From: Nitrospira sp.
GTDB taxonomy: Bacteria > Nitrospirota > Nitrospiria > Nitrospirales > Nitrospiraceae
Assembly (NCBI GenBank): GCA_020216985.1
Contig: JAIWOH010000055.1
Coordinates: 1 to 10,000 of the forward strand
DNA: 10,000 nt
Direction: 5' to 3'
The position numbers and the translations under genes were made by a program. Each line of letters begins with the position of its first letter. Positions within the stretch are counted from its first letter, which is position 1. Under the pieces are notes generated by a model, which had not been told where the DNA came from, searched no databases, and saw only the letters and a list, made by a program, of their open reading frames with translations. Shown here piece after piece: positions 1-7,412 of the stretch.

Positions 1-264
1 GCGGAGCGAGCGATTGAACTGCGGTATATCCAACCGGGGAAACCGGACCAGAATGCCTTCATCGAACGGTTCAATCGGATGTATCGTCCCGAAGTGCTGA
101 ATGCTTATGTGTTCGAGTCGTTGGAGTAGGTCCGGGAGATCAGCGAAGACTGGTTGCAGAGTTACAATGAAGAACGGCCCCATGACGCGTTGGCGGGCCT
201 GCCGCCCGCCATGTATCGGGCCCGACTTGAAGCCAGAAGTTCTCCTTTGGAAGTGTCTCCTTGA
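1..264 (+). pseudogene. IS3-family transposase (OrfB), C-terminal fragment with in-frame stop
   Basis: Frame 1 reads from the window edge to TGA at 262-264. It contains [18 protein letters not shown] and then YNEERPHDALAGLPP, the hallmark end of the IS3-family DDE integrase core. The Glu in FIERFN is the expected third catalytic acidic residue. The earlier Asp residues lie outside the window. A TAG at 127-129 interrupts the frame in the stretch VFESLE-stop-VREIS, where family members usually have Gln (CAG), so one C-to-T change explains it. The last 45 codons remain readable after this stop. The copy is therefore probably inactive, or read through at low level. Family assignment is strong from these motifs; the IS subgroup cannot be decided from this fragment. 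Confidence 0.85.
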
Positions 265-284
265 CGGGGGAGCTTACGCTATCA
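262..284. mobile_element. Probable right end of the IS3-type element and junction with the helicase gene
   Basis: The transposase stop (262-264) is followed by a short G-rich stretch ending around 276. On the minus strand the methylase/helicase protein is recognisable up to NTLIA (codon at 279-277) and then meets TAA at 276-274. Relatives continue there with a His and the Walker A motif. The protein match ends exactly where the IS end is expected, so I place the insertion boundary near 276/277. The terminal inverted repeat cannot be checked because the left end of the element is outside the window, and no target duplication can be seen. Confidence 0.6.
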
Positions 285-3200
285 GAGTATTCCCATTGAT
301 CAAGGCACGCCACACAACGTTTTTCTGATGTTGGCGTAAAGTAATCTCCGGATTGGATCCTTGAAGTTCCAAGTGACTTCCGTCAAAGGTCGGCTTACGA
401 AAATTCCGGCGTGTTTCGTTGTACAGCTGTGTCAATTCGCTTTTTCTGGTCTCATCGCTCCAAAGCCATTCAACGAATTTCTCCTGCAACCGGGCTTGCT
501 TCTCTCGTGCAGCAATGGTCTTCTGTTTATCCATGATCCGACTTCCATCTGTGGTCTTCGTGTATATGGTTGGAAGTCGCGAATCCATTGCGTCGATGAT
601 TAAATCGATCGCAGGATAGTCTGGCGTGCCATAGACATTGAGATTCTTTGCGTTTCGGTCGAGTCCGGCTTGTTTCTGAATAACAATGTCATAGGCGCCG
701 ACTGTGGCATTGTATGATACATTTACATAATAGAGCCGGATGTCGAATATCTCAGAGATAAATTTCGCATACGTGGTCGTTGGAATCCAGTCCACACCAA
801 GCTTGACCGCGATTTGATCATGGGGAATATCCGGCGGAATGACTGCCTGCAATGCCTCTACATTCCGTTTGAACAACGGATCGATTTCCGCAGCGCTTTT
901 GGCCAATTTCAGCTTCATCCGCACATCCCCTGACAGGTATTTCTCTGCTACAACCCATTCACCTGACGGGTCTTGAAAGACAAGTCCGTACAACTCTGTT
1001 TTCAGCTCATCCTGTGAGCGCCCAGTCACTTGTTCAATGCGTGCCCAGTCGATAGTGCCTCGCTCATTTAGGACGAACAGGAGCGCGTCCTTGGCCGTTT
1101 CTATTTTGGGGGTTCCCCGTCTAGGCTTGACAACACGCTCTGTGAAGATGTCGGCTTTTTGTGCGGTATTACTTTTGGGGTCATAGCGTTTTTCAAGGGC
1201 CTGGACATTGGCATATTCAGGATCCCCTCGCAGTATTGATTTATTCGCGCGACTGTTGACCGGGCCGAATTTCTTGACAAACTGATCGTACCGCTTGTTC
1301 AGCTCTCGTATCGCTGCTGCAACATCATTGTCTGGTGCATTTTCCAGCTGCGTATGGAGAACTTCACGAATCTGGTTGCGTAAACCGATCAGGCCTTTAG
1401 CCCGTTCAAGATTGGATTGCGAAATATCTGGTACAGGGACAAGCTCGCCACCATGTTTCACATGCAGCCCTGAATCACGCAGAACATACGAGCCTTCCAA
1501 AATATCGTTTTCCGCAGGCAATGCGTCCAGCAATCCTTGTGTAGTAACACTGGTCGGCTTCAGCCTTGGCCGAAGGACCCCGGCCGGCATCCGGCGGAAT
1601 GCGTCATCGATCGCGGGCCCCATGTCGCGTCCATCCGGCTCGACAGTCAATTCGTTCGCTCGATACATCGAGCCGCTCATCGACAGGCGGCCAAGGACCT
1701 GCTCGGGATGGCGTAAATAGTATTCGTTGATGCTGACCGGTTTATTATCGATCTGCGTTGAGGTGGATGATTCCCAGGTTTCACCGCTCGCAGGGATTCC
1801 TTCCTCGCGGCGCTGAAGCACGATGATGTCGGTGACCACTTCCGTATTGGCAATCTCTTTGAATTGTGTCCGCGGTAGGCGAATGGCGCCAATAAGATTG
1901 GCATGATTCGCTAAGTACGCTCGCACCTTCGTGTCCTGCTTGTCCATGGTGTACCGCGAGGTGATGAAAACAACCAGCCCACCAGGCCGAACTTGCGTCA
2001 ACGCTTTCGCGAAGAAGTAATCGTGCAAGGACATATTCATGCGGCTTAATTCTTTGTTGTGCGGATCAAACACGCGCACATCGGCAAACGGCACATTCCC
2101 GACAGCAACATCGAAGAACGAGTCTGGGATCACGACTTTCTGATATTCGCTGTTTTGCACAGATGCATGCGGGTACAGTAATTTCGCAATGCGTGCGCTA
2201 AGACTGTCTTTTTCAATGGCCACACGTTGCGAACGGTTGGTAATTGCCGGAGGCATCGCACCAAGAAAATGGCCGATACCGGCTGCAGGTTCTAATAGGC
2301 GGCCACCAGTAAATCCAAGATGTTCGAGTCCTCGATAGATGGCATGAATGGTTTTGGGATCAGTATAGTGTGCGTTCGGCGTTGAGGCTCGTGCATCATT
2401 GTATTCCTGCTCCGTCAATAGCTTTCGCAAGATTTCTCTTTCTTTCGACCACAATCGATCATACACTTGCGGCAAACCACCCCATCCGGTATAACGAGCT
2501 AGGATTTTTTGTTCCTCTGGCGTTGCCAACCGACCTTCGTGTTCAATCGTTTTGAGCAGTTTAATGGCCTCGACGTTGGCAGAGAATTTCGCTTTCTGTC
2601 CGCTTGGAATTTCAAAGTCTTCTCCAAGCACAAAGTCTTGTCCGCGAAGCAGATGGTCCTCAGCGATACTTTCTACCGTCTCCTCTCCTCTCCCAGTATC
2701 GGCATGTCCTCCTCTGTCGGCGGATAAATCAGATCCCGTATCATCTCCATCGCTTCGTGCGGCGCCAACCCTTGGTGTTCGAGGGTGGTTAGCGTCTCGT
2801 CCGCCTGTTGTTGCAGGTCTCGTACGTGTTTCTCTAGAAGTCCCTGGCTCTTGAGATACTGGTACATCTTGGGCCTGTTCCTCTGAAGATGGTCGTGTAT
2901 CTTCCATCCGAGTGCGTTGAAGCTCATTTGGCACCTCCTGTGGTGATGGAGGTTCCAGATCGGCTACCCGATTTTTGAGTTCCTGGACCTCATCAGCCAA
3001 CGCTTGTAGCTGTGACAATTCGGCAGGTGGCTCTAAGGCCGGTGGCGGCGGCGCTGGAGCCGCTTCCTCAGTCAATGGAACCGGCTTGGCAGGCCTCTCA
3101 GCAGGCGGCTGCTGTTCTTCCCTTCCTCGAACCTCATGCGGCGGCGCCTCTAGTTGCGGAATAGTCGTGACCGGCGTAGATGGTTCGGCTGGACGAGGCG

Positions 3201-5709
3201 GTTGCGCAGGCGGCTGATTCGGAAGCGGTTGTTCGGCTTGTGTCGGTCTGGTATAGGGAATCGGTCGTTTCTGGATTGCTGCTTGCGTTTCGCTTCTGGT
3301 TTCCGGCAGTGTTATGCCCGTCAATCGTTCAAAGATGTCTCGCGAAGTCTTGTTTGGCAGATCGAGGACGTCGTTATAGCCACGGCCAAGCAAGACGTCC
3401 AAAAGATTTCTGGCATTCAGTAAGCGAATCGATTCACTGAATTCTTCAGGCGGATATAAATCGGCGATTTCTTGGATGCGCTGGCCATAGTCCGATACCA
3501 ATCGACCGGATTGCAAATATTCACGCACTGCATAAGGATCGAAATATGGCTGTTGCTCATGCTCAGGAATGTCCGGTGCATATTGGGGATCGCCAGGTTT
3601 GGGCCATGAATAAAATCGAGGATCTTTTTCGTATTTCGCGAGCTCACGATTCCGTTCCGACATAAAGGACGAATCTGGCTCACTGAGTATCGCCATTTCT
3701 TCGTCCGTTAGGTCCTTGACCGGCTTATCAAGGGGAATGCCTTTATACGTTTCCCTAGAAAGCGGGGGTGGCGCCTGCGTTGCCGGCTGAACAATCTCTG
3801 GCGTAACTGCCTCTGTCCGTTCGGCCTCCACGTCTTCGGCAAGCGATGACATGGCTAATTGCGGAGGCGCAGGAATTCCTGGTGCTTCCACCAGGCCAGG
3901 AGGAAGTTCGCGTGACGGCTCGGATAAGGCTTCATCTTCAATGACTTCTTCCCTCACTTGCGTGATAGGTGGGGGCGAAGTCGGCGGTGACAACGCTGGA
4001 GGCTCCACTGTCATCACTGGAGCAGGCTCAGCCAATATCTGAGGCTGGGTTGGAGGTTCTTGGACGGGAATCGGTTCCGGCTCAATTGGCGCAACAAGCG
4101 GGCCTGCTCGCTCTTCAGCTGGCTGTTCGATTATCGGCGCAGACGGTGGAATAGGTGTTGGTTCAATTGGCGCTGGCAATGCCAGCTGTGGACGTGGCGG
4201 CAGAGGTTCCGCTGCGGTCGGCTCAATCCGACGCTTGTATAAACGCGGCGGGCCCGTCTGAATATCGAACGCCGAGGGGAATTGCTCCGCCATTTTCTGG
4301 ATTTCTCGATTGATCCGGTCCCCGATTTTGGGAGGCCGTTCCTTGATCGGCGGAGGTACGGGGCCAAGATCGGGGGGAAGCGGCGATGGCGGAGACACTG
4401 CCGCCTCCCTTGACTCTTTCGCCTTCTGCTCGCGCTCCCTATCTTCTTCAGGGATGGCCACTTTTGCTGGGCCTGTGGCGATGCTTTTTGCTGCCACCAT
4501 GGTTTCGGGAGCGCTGAGTAATCCAGATGCAACGACGGTTTCCGGCAACCCTTCCGCAACATCGCGAGTCGGCTGATATGTCGATTTGGCGAGGATGTTC
4601 TGTGTCAATTGGTCGGAGACATCGACTCCGATTGCGCGCATGGCTTGCATATAGTTGCGTTTCAGCGACTGCCAAAGCTGCTGGCGTCGCTCCCATGCGC
4701 GCTGCACCATGGGATCGTGCGCAATCCGTGCATTGAGGGCGTCAAGGTCCGCCACCACGGTGGCCGGTGTGTAGCCAAACGGCAATGGCCGTCCGCTATC
4801 GGCTTCCTGTTTGAGATCGGCCAACAGCGCCTTCCATTCCAGGAGATCGTATTGTTCGGGAGACAATGGGGAAAGAAGCTCCGTGATTTCCCGCAGAACA
4901 TGATCGGCTGCGATTCCCTTGGCTTTTTGGAGACGCAACAAATCCGTGCGAAGCGGAGAGAATTGCGGAGTATCCGGCAAGTGCTCGAACTCTCGCGTCG
5001 CCAAGCGCCATATCCGTCCAATAAATTCCTGCAGCCTCTGCTTGAGGGGTTCCGGGCGAATCCCGCGCTTGGCGGCCTTGACACGCCGATCGACTTCGGG
5101 ATCGGAGGATGAAAACAATCCGTCTGATCGTCTCCCGCTCGGCAGGCCTTCCGGTTCAGACTCTAGCTCGGCTCGATCTGCGGCGGCACGTTCCGCTCGG
5201 TAGAGTCGGGCTTCGGCAAGATAGGCGGGTGGGGGATCTCGCTGTTGGAATCCCGGCTCGGCAGTGTCGGCGCGACGGCCTCGAACGGTGGAGGCGTCTT
5301 CCATTGTGGGAGTCTCTGCTCGATTGCTGCCTGGTACAAGATCCGGGGGTCCAAGCCGTCCGCCTGTGCCTTCTCCAGCCACATCCGGACGGTCTCCGGC
5401 TCCACGGTCTGCTGCATACATGCGGCTAGTTTCGAGAGGTACGCTCGTTCCTTCTCGCCAAAACGGCGTGAGCGCGTCGAGGTCTCTGACAACGATGGAA
5501 TAGACATGTTCCGCTCCTTGCGTCAGTGCGCGTCTAAGCCCGTTGAGGATCGTCTTGAACAATTCCGGGCCGATCGCATTATAATTCGCCGACAGCTGGC
5601 GTTCAAAGGGAACGCTCTGTTCGTCAGGGAAGTTTGTGCTCCTGGAAGTAATCGTACAGTTGCCGGTACGTGACGCCCGGTTCGACCAGAGCATAACAGA
5701 GGTCGCCAT
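274..5709 (-). CDS. Giant polyvalent-type protein: N6-methylase domain plus truncated SNF2 helicase
   Basis: This minus-strand frame stays open for 1,811 codons. About 4470-5160 encodes a helical region. Proline-rich linkers lie at about 3765-4440 and 3020-3290, with a compact conserved-looking segment between them. A short coiled coil lies near 2955-3030. An adenine-methylase-like domain occupies about 1550-2680, and a C-terminal region leads to LRQHQKNVVWRALINGNTLIA-like sequence at 340-277, which precedes Walker A in SNF2 helicases. This architecture is known from polyvalent proteins of phages and conjugative elements (compare DarB of phage P1), thought to protect incoming DNA in the recipient. 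The helicase is cut off by the IS end. The start is uncertain: the first 29 codons overlap the pchF fragment out of frame and are spurious. Candidate starts are ATG 5304, or ATG 5507 if one base is missing near 5165. It may be several genes in one phase. Confidence 0.75.
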   Translation of the reverse strand: MATSVMLWSNRASRTGNCTITSRSTNFPDEQSVPFERQLSANYNAIGPELFKTILNGLRRALTQGAEHVYSIVVRDLDALTPFWREGTSVPLETSRMYAADRGAGDRPDVAGEGTGGRLGPPDLVPGSNRAETPTMEDASTVRGRRADTAEPGFQQRDPPPAYLAEARLYRAERAAADRAELESEPEGLPSGRRSDGLFSSSDPEVDRRVKAAKRGIRPEPLKQRLQEFIGRIWRLATREFEHLPDTPQFSPLRTDLLRLQKAKGIAADHVLREITELLSPLSPEQYDLLEWKALLADLKQEADSGRPLPFGYTPATVVADLDALNARIAHDPMVQRAWERRQQLWQSLKRNYMQAMRAIGVDVSDQLTQNILAKSTYQPTRDVAEGLPETVVASGLLSAPETMVAAKSIATGPAKVAIPEEDREREQKAKESREAAVSPPSPLPPDLGPVPPPIKERPPKIGDRINREIQKMAEQFPSAFDIQTGPPRLYKRRIEPTAAEPLPPRPQLALPAPIEPTPIPPSAPIIEQPAEERAGPLVAPIEPEPIPVQEPPTQPQILAEPAPVMTVEPPALSPPTSPPPITQVREEVIEDEALSEPSRELPPGLVEAPGIPAPPQLAMSSLAEDVEAERTEAVTPEIVQPATQAPPPLSRETYKGIPLDKPVKDLTDEEMAILSEPDSSFMSERNRELAKYEKDPRFYSWPKPGDPQYAPDIPEHEQQPYFDPYAVREYLQSGRLVSDYGQRIQEIADLYPPEEFSESIRLLNARNLLDVLLGRGYNDVLDLPNKTSRDIFERLTGITLPETRSETQAAIQKRPIPYTRPTQAEQPLPNQPPAQPPRPAEPSTPVTTIPQLEAPPHEVRGREEQQPPAERPAKPVPLTEEAAPAPPPPALEPPAELSQLQALADEVQELKNRVADLEPPSPQEVPNELQRTRMEDTRPSSEEQAQDVPVSQEPGTSRETRTRPATTGGRDANHPRTPRVGAARSDGDDTGSDLSADRGGHADTGRGEETVESIAEDHLLRGQDFVLGEDFEIPSGQKAKFSANVEAIKLLKTIEHEGRLATPEEQKILARYTGWGGLPQVYDRLWSKEREILRKLLTEQEYNDARASTPNAHYTDPKTIHAIYRGLEHLGFTGGRLLEPAAGIGHFLGAMPPAITNRSQRVAIEKDSLSARIAKLLYPHASVQNSEYQKVVIPDSFFDVAVGNVPFADVRVFDPHNKELSRMNMSLHDYFFAKALTQVRPGGLVVFITSRYTMDKQDTKVRAYLANHANLIGAIRLPRTQFKEIANTEVVTDIIVLQRREEGIPASGETWESSTSTQIDNKPVSINEYYLRHPEQVLGRLSMSGSMYRANELTVEPDGRDMGPAIDDAFRRMPAGVLRPRLKPTSVTTQGLLDALPAENDILEGSYVLRDSGLHVKHGGELVPVPDISQSNLERAKGLIGLRNQIREVLHTQLENAPDNDVAAAIRELNKRYDQFVKKFGPVNSRANKSILRGDPEYANVQALEKRYDPKSNTAQKADIFTERVVKPRRGTPKIETAKDALLFVLNERGTIDWARIEQVTGRSQDELKTELYGLVFQDPSGEWVVAEKYLSGDVRMKLKLAKSAAEIDPLFKRNVEALQAVIPPDIPHDQIAVKLGVDWIPTTTYAKFISEIFDIRLYYVNVSYNATVGAYDIVIQKQAGLDRNAKNLNVYGTPDYPAIDLIIDAMDSRLPTIYTKTTDGSRIMDKQKTIAAREKQARLQEKFVEWLWSDETRKSELTQLYNETRRNFRKPTFDGSHLELQGSNPEITLRQHQKNVVWRALINGNTLIA
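1550..2680 (-). other. N6-adenine methyltransferase-like domain within the giant ORF
   Basis: The order is a helical lead (EEQKILARYTGWGG near 2480-2520), AHYTDP near 2365-2380, the SAM-binding motif I LLEPAAGIGHFLG at about 2262-2303, the motif IV position GNVPFADV at about 2080-2106, then LHDYFFAKAL and VRPGGLVVFITSRYTMDKQ. These match the methylase module of large helicase-fusion proteins of plasmids, ICEs and phages. The catalytic tetrapeptide is NVPF rather than the canonical (N/D)PP(Y/F), a form I associate with this fused family. Whether it methylates DNA is not shown by the sequence. The domain appears intact. Confidence 0.8.
2673..2927 (-). CDS. Small mobile-element protein nested in the giant frame (84 aa)
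   Basis: ATG at 2927 follows a strong ribosome binding site (AGGAGG, six bases before the start). The frame encodes a coherent helical protein with RPKMYQYLKSQGLLEKH, a central heptad-rich helix, HEAMEMIRDLIYPP and EEDMPILGEE. I recognise this layout (PxMYxxLxxxGxL, then a xEAxEMxR helix and an acidic end) as a small protein of unknown function often found beside large methylase/helicase genes of mobile elements. Codon third positions are GC-rich, as for a real gene. In the same stretch the giant frame gives low-complexity Arg/Asp/Gly/Thr sequence that looks like linker or shadow. A TGA in the third phase at 2926-2924 overlaps the start as ATGA, which would suit the end of an upstream gene. 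The stop is TAG at 2675-2673. Confidence 0.7.
   Translation of the reverse strand: MSFNALGWKIHDHLQRNRPKMYQYLKSQGLLEKHVRDLQQQADETLTTLEHQGLAPHEAMEMIRDLIYPPTEEDMPILGEERRR
3020..4440 (-). other. Proline-rich, probably disordered linkers flanking a compact segment
   Basis: The giant frame encodes dense Pro/Glu/Ala/Gln sequence at about 3765-4440 (PPPIKERPPK, APIEPTPIPPSAP, EPEPIPVQEPPTQP) and again at about 3020-3290 (QPPAQPPRPAEP, APAPPPPALEPP). Between them, at about 3295-3765, lies a segment of normal composition with Trp, Tyr and Phe (DPRFYSWPKPGDPQYAPDIP), likely a small folded region of unknown function. Such linkers are typical of multi-domain polyvalent proteins. Internal Pro-rich near-repeats are degenerate; no exact tandem array is visible. 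Confidence 0.65.
5163..5507 (-). CDS. Unknown 114-aa protein, or true N-terminus of the giant protein
   Basis: ATG at 5507 has an excellent ribosome binding site, AAGGAG at 5519-5514, six bases upstream. The product starts MSIPSLSETSTRS, continues with amphipathic helices (GEKERAYLSKLAACMQQT, VRMWLEKAQADG, RILYQAAIEQRLPQW) and ends in a proline-rich tail before TAG at 5165-5163. Third codon positions are strongly G/C. The overlapping giant frame here is Gly/Arg-rich and looks like a shadow. If a single base is missing near 5165, this frame continues smoothly into the giant frame, giving a 1,744-residue protein that starts here. Alternatively it is an independent small gene overlapping the next one. 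I do not recognise a family. Confidence 0.6.
   Translation of the reverse strand: MSIPSLSETSTRSRRFGEKERAYLSKLAACMQQTVEPETVRMWLEKAQADGLDPRILYQAAIEQRLPQWKTPPPFEAVAPTLPSRDSNSEIPHPPILPKPDSTERNVPPQIEPS
5508..5625 (-). other. Possible C-terminal remnant of a further upstream mobile-element gene
   Basis: Between the pchF breakpoint and the start of the 114-aa ORF, the phase of the giant frame reads as plausible protein: PFERQLSANYNAIGPELF, then KTILNGLRRALTQGAEHV. The other two phases contain stops or look like shadow sequence. No start precedes it on the mobile side of the junction, so it is probably the interior or end of a gene whose beginning was lost. No stop separates it from the giant frame. 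Function unknown. Confidence 0.35.
5618..5632. other. Breakpoint between pchF and mobile-element DNA
   Basis: Reading pchF on the minus strand, family-like sequence continues to YRQLYDYFQEHKLP and then stops at TGA (5626-5624). Homologues go on with several hundred more residues. The sequence beyond has no flavoprotein character and belongs to the giant-ORF block. I see no transposase or inverted repeat at this edge. It could be a recombination scar, the far end of a larger insertion, or an assembly join. Confidence 0.6.
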
Positions 5710-6063
5710 CCACCTCCAAAATACGGTTCATGCGATGCAGATCAAGCACGACTTGCCGCGCTCGGCCGGTGCGGCCGAGCCGTACCCGAGATTCTTGCCG
5801 GTCGAGATCGTCCAGAGCGGCACCTTGTGCTTGTTGCAAATTTTCAAGATGCCTTGAATCTGCTCCACGGTCGTCGCCATGATCGCGGCGGAGGGCGTGT
5901 GATTCGCCTCCGGCACGGGCATCATGACCTTGATATAGGGCGCAAGCTGTTCGGCGCTCACGAGTACATTGGGCTCGCTCAAGACACGGCGAAACTCCTT
6001 CACGGCGGCGTCAAACGCTTTTTCGGACACGCCCTTCGGCAGGGCGATGTATTTGCTGGCCAT
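5624..6063 (-). pseudogene. pchF: p-Cresol methylhydroxylase flavoprotein subunit, truncated and frameshifted
   Basis: The start at 6063 is set by GGGAGG six bases upstream. The first frame encodes the FAD-binding N-terminal domain of the vanillyl-alcohol oxidase / 4-cresol dehydrogenase family, including the FAD pyrophosphate loop STGKNLGYGSAAP at residues 87-99. Near 5753-5760 the homology moves to another phase (QVVLDLHRMNRILEVDG, CYALVEPGVTYRQLYDY), consistent with one missing C in GGCCAA. It ends after HKLP, giving about 146 of roughly 520 residues, without the substrate domain or the tyrosine that binds FAD covalently. The product cannot be an active enzyme. PCMH normally oxidises p-cresol to p-hydroxybenzaldehyde via the alcohol in the periplasm, with a cytochrome c partner. 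It lies 17 bases downstream of the pchX-like gene. Confidence 0.85.
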
Positions 6064-6080
6064 TTGGGTCCTCCCAGGCT

Positions 6081-6958
6081 CTAGATATCCATGACGAAGG
6101 AAGCAAACCTTTCCGCCGGTTGCATCCGACCACCATTGCGCGATTCATGCAAGAACGCCCGGGCGACGCAGGTTTCGCTGATAGCTTTCACGCCGATTGC
6201 CGAAGCCGTGACGGCGTACCCCACCGACTCCACCCACGTTCGCCCTTGCCACGCGACGGCGTCGCAACGGCAAGATTCCCGAGGAATGGCCGCCCATTCC
6301 TCCGTGATTTCCCAATCCAGCAGGCGGCATGCTTCTTGGAGTGAAAGCCCCGACGCATGCACATGTCCGCGCTGACACCGCCGACGCGGTAGGAGGAGAA
6401 TCTGGGGGCGGTCCAGCCGCTCACGGCATGTTCGTCAGGAGGCGCCTGGAGAAAAGTTTCCATAATCACGAACTCGTCCTCGGCTTGACGAAGCTGCGAC
6501 GCCAGGAATCCCCCCATGCCGTAGGCCGGCCCCGTCGTCACCCAGTCATGCCGCAACCGGCAAGCGTGGCCCGTCGAACAGACATGCGTGTCCATCGACA
6601 ACAGCCGGGCCCCTGCAGTCCGTGCCAGTTCCAGAAACACCACTGCGGCAGCATCGTCCATCACGGCGATCATCCGCGCCCCTCGGGTCTGATCCAACAG
6701 AGTGACCATCCGGTCCATCTCCGTCAGCAGACCGCAGTGCAGCGCGACGGTCTTTAAGCCGTCGAATCCCTTGCCGTCGCAGGCCGCCCGTGCGCCGTTC
6801 GCGAAACCCGCGTCGGCATCGGTGCCACCGAGCAGCAACACGCACCGGTCGGGCCGGCGCGGAGGCGGGGCCACGAACGCCCATGCCGGAACCCCCAGAG
6901 CCAGGAGAGTCCCGCTCGCCAACATCCCCTTCATCAAGCTGCGGCGATCAATCTCCAT
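6081..6958 (-). pseudogene. pchX: Tat-exported protein in the pchX position, single-base frameshift
   Basis: ATG at 6958 follows AAGGAGG nine bases upstream; that site overlaps the stop region of pchC, so the genes are coupled. The N-terminus (MEIDRRSLMKG, a hydrophobic stretch, then AWA near residue 27) is a twin-arginine signal peptide. The frame is good to GGVSADM and then loses sense. Sense resumes in another phase from VHASGLSLQEACRLLDWE to FASFVMDI and TAG at 6081. One missing base near 6362-6368 joins them into 292 residues. The uncorrected frame ends at 6188 with an unrelated Arg/Gly-rich tail. The gene sits between pchC- and pchF-like genes, the place of pchX in the Pseudomonas putida pchACXF clusters. 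The gene name is by position; I have not compared sequences. Function unknown, perhaps maturation of the exported flavoprotein. Confidence 0.7.
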
Positions 6959-6972
6959 CGAGTGCGCCCTCC

Positions 6973-7305
6973 TTATTTGTTGACCTCTGCTTTCGACACA
7001 TACTCGGCGAGCTGTTCCAATGATCGGTCATCGATCTCGGAAGGGCGAAAGGCCGGCATTGCCCGACTACCGTTTCGCACGATCAAGCGGATATATAAGG
7101 GATCAAGTTCACGGCCACGAAGTATCGGCCCGACCGAGGTTTCATGACACAACGCACAGATCTTCGTATAGACCTCAGCTCCATCTTTCCAGTTAAATCC
7201 TGCCTGAGGTGTCTCTTTCTGGTCGGCGCCTAGCGCGCCTGTATGGTTTCCCATTACGATGAGTGTTGACACGAGAACCACGAATTTCATCCGTCCTGCC
7301 GTCAT
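6973..7305 (-). CDS. pchC: p-Cresol methylhydroxylase cytochrome c subunit
   Basis: This is a 110-residue class I cytochrome c, apparently intact. ATG at 7305 is chosen over an in-frame upstream ATG (7380) because GAGGAGG lies five bases before it and because it starts directly into a signal peptide (KFVVLVSTLIVMG, probable cleavage after GALGA, about residue 26). The haem site is C50-A-L-C53-H54 and the likely axial methionine is M83 in RAMPAF. The run HETSVGPILRGRELDPLYI and then IVRNGSRAMPAF closely resembles the PCMH cytochrome subunit, which takes electrons from FAD of PchF and passes them to periplasmic carriers. It is followed after 14 bases by the Tat-signal gene. With pchF destroyed downstream, its partner is missing from this locus. 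Confidence 0.85.
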   Translation of the reverse strand: MTAGRMKFVVLVSTLIVMGNHTGALGADQKETPQAGFNWKDGAEVYTKICALCHETSVGPILRGRELDPLYIRLIVRNGSRAMPAFRPSEIDDRSLEQLAEYVSKAEVNK

Positions 7306-7412
7306 GAGAACCTCCTCGTTCAACCTCTCGTCTGTAGACCGCTTTCCCCACGAGCCGCACCGACGCCTCTCCAATGCCATCTTGCAGCGCGTTCGCCGAT
7401 ACTCCTTGTCGC

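Noticed and set aside
3020..4440. CRISPR array or tandem repeats in the repetitive-looking stretch
   Set aside because: The repetition comes from degenerate Pro/Glu/Ala/Gln codons; there are no regular identical repeats or spacers.
4609..5112. Plus-strand open frame of 167 codons
   Set aside because: It lies antisense to well-supported helical coding sequence of the giant ORF, with no ribosome site and no recognisable protein features.
5626..5709. ATG at 5709 as the true start of the giant protein
   Set aside because: These codons overlap the pchF fragment in another phase, have no ribosome binding site, and lie on the catabolic-operon side of the breakpoint.
6188..6958. The Tat-signal gene as a complete 256-residue protein
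   Set aside because: Its last 60 or so residues are Arg/Gly-rich shadow sequence, while the alternative phase continues the protein sensibly to 6081.
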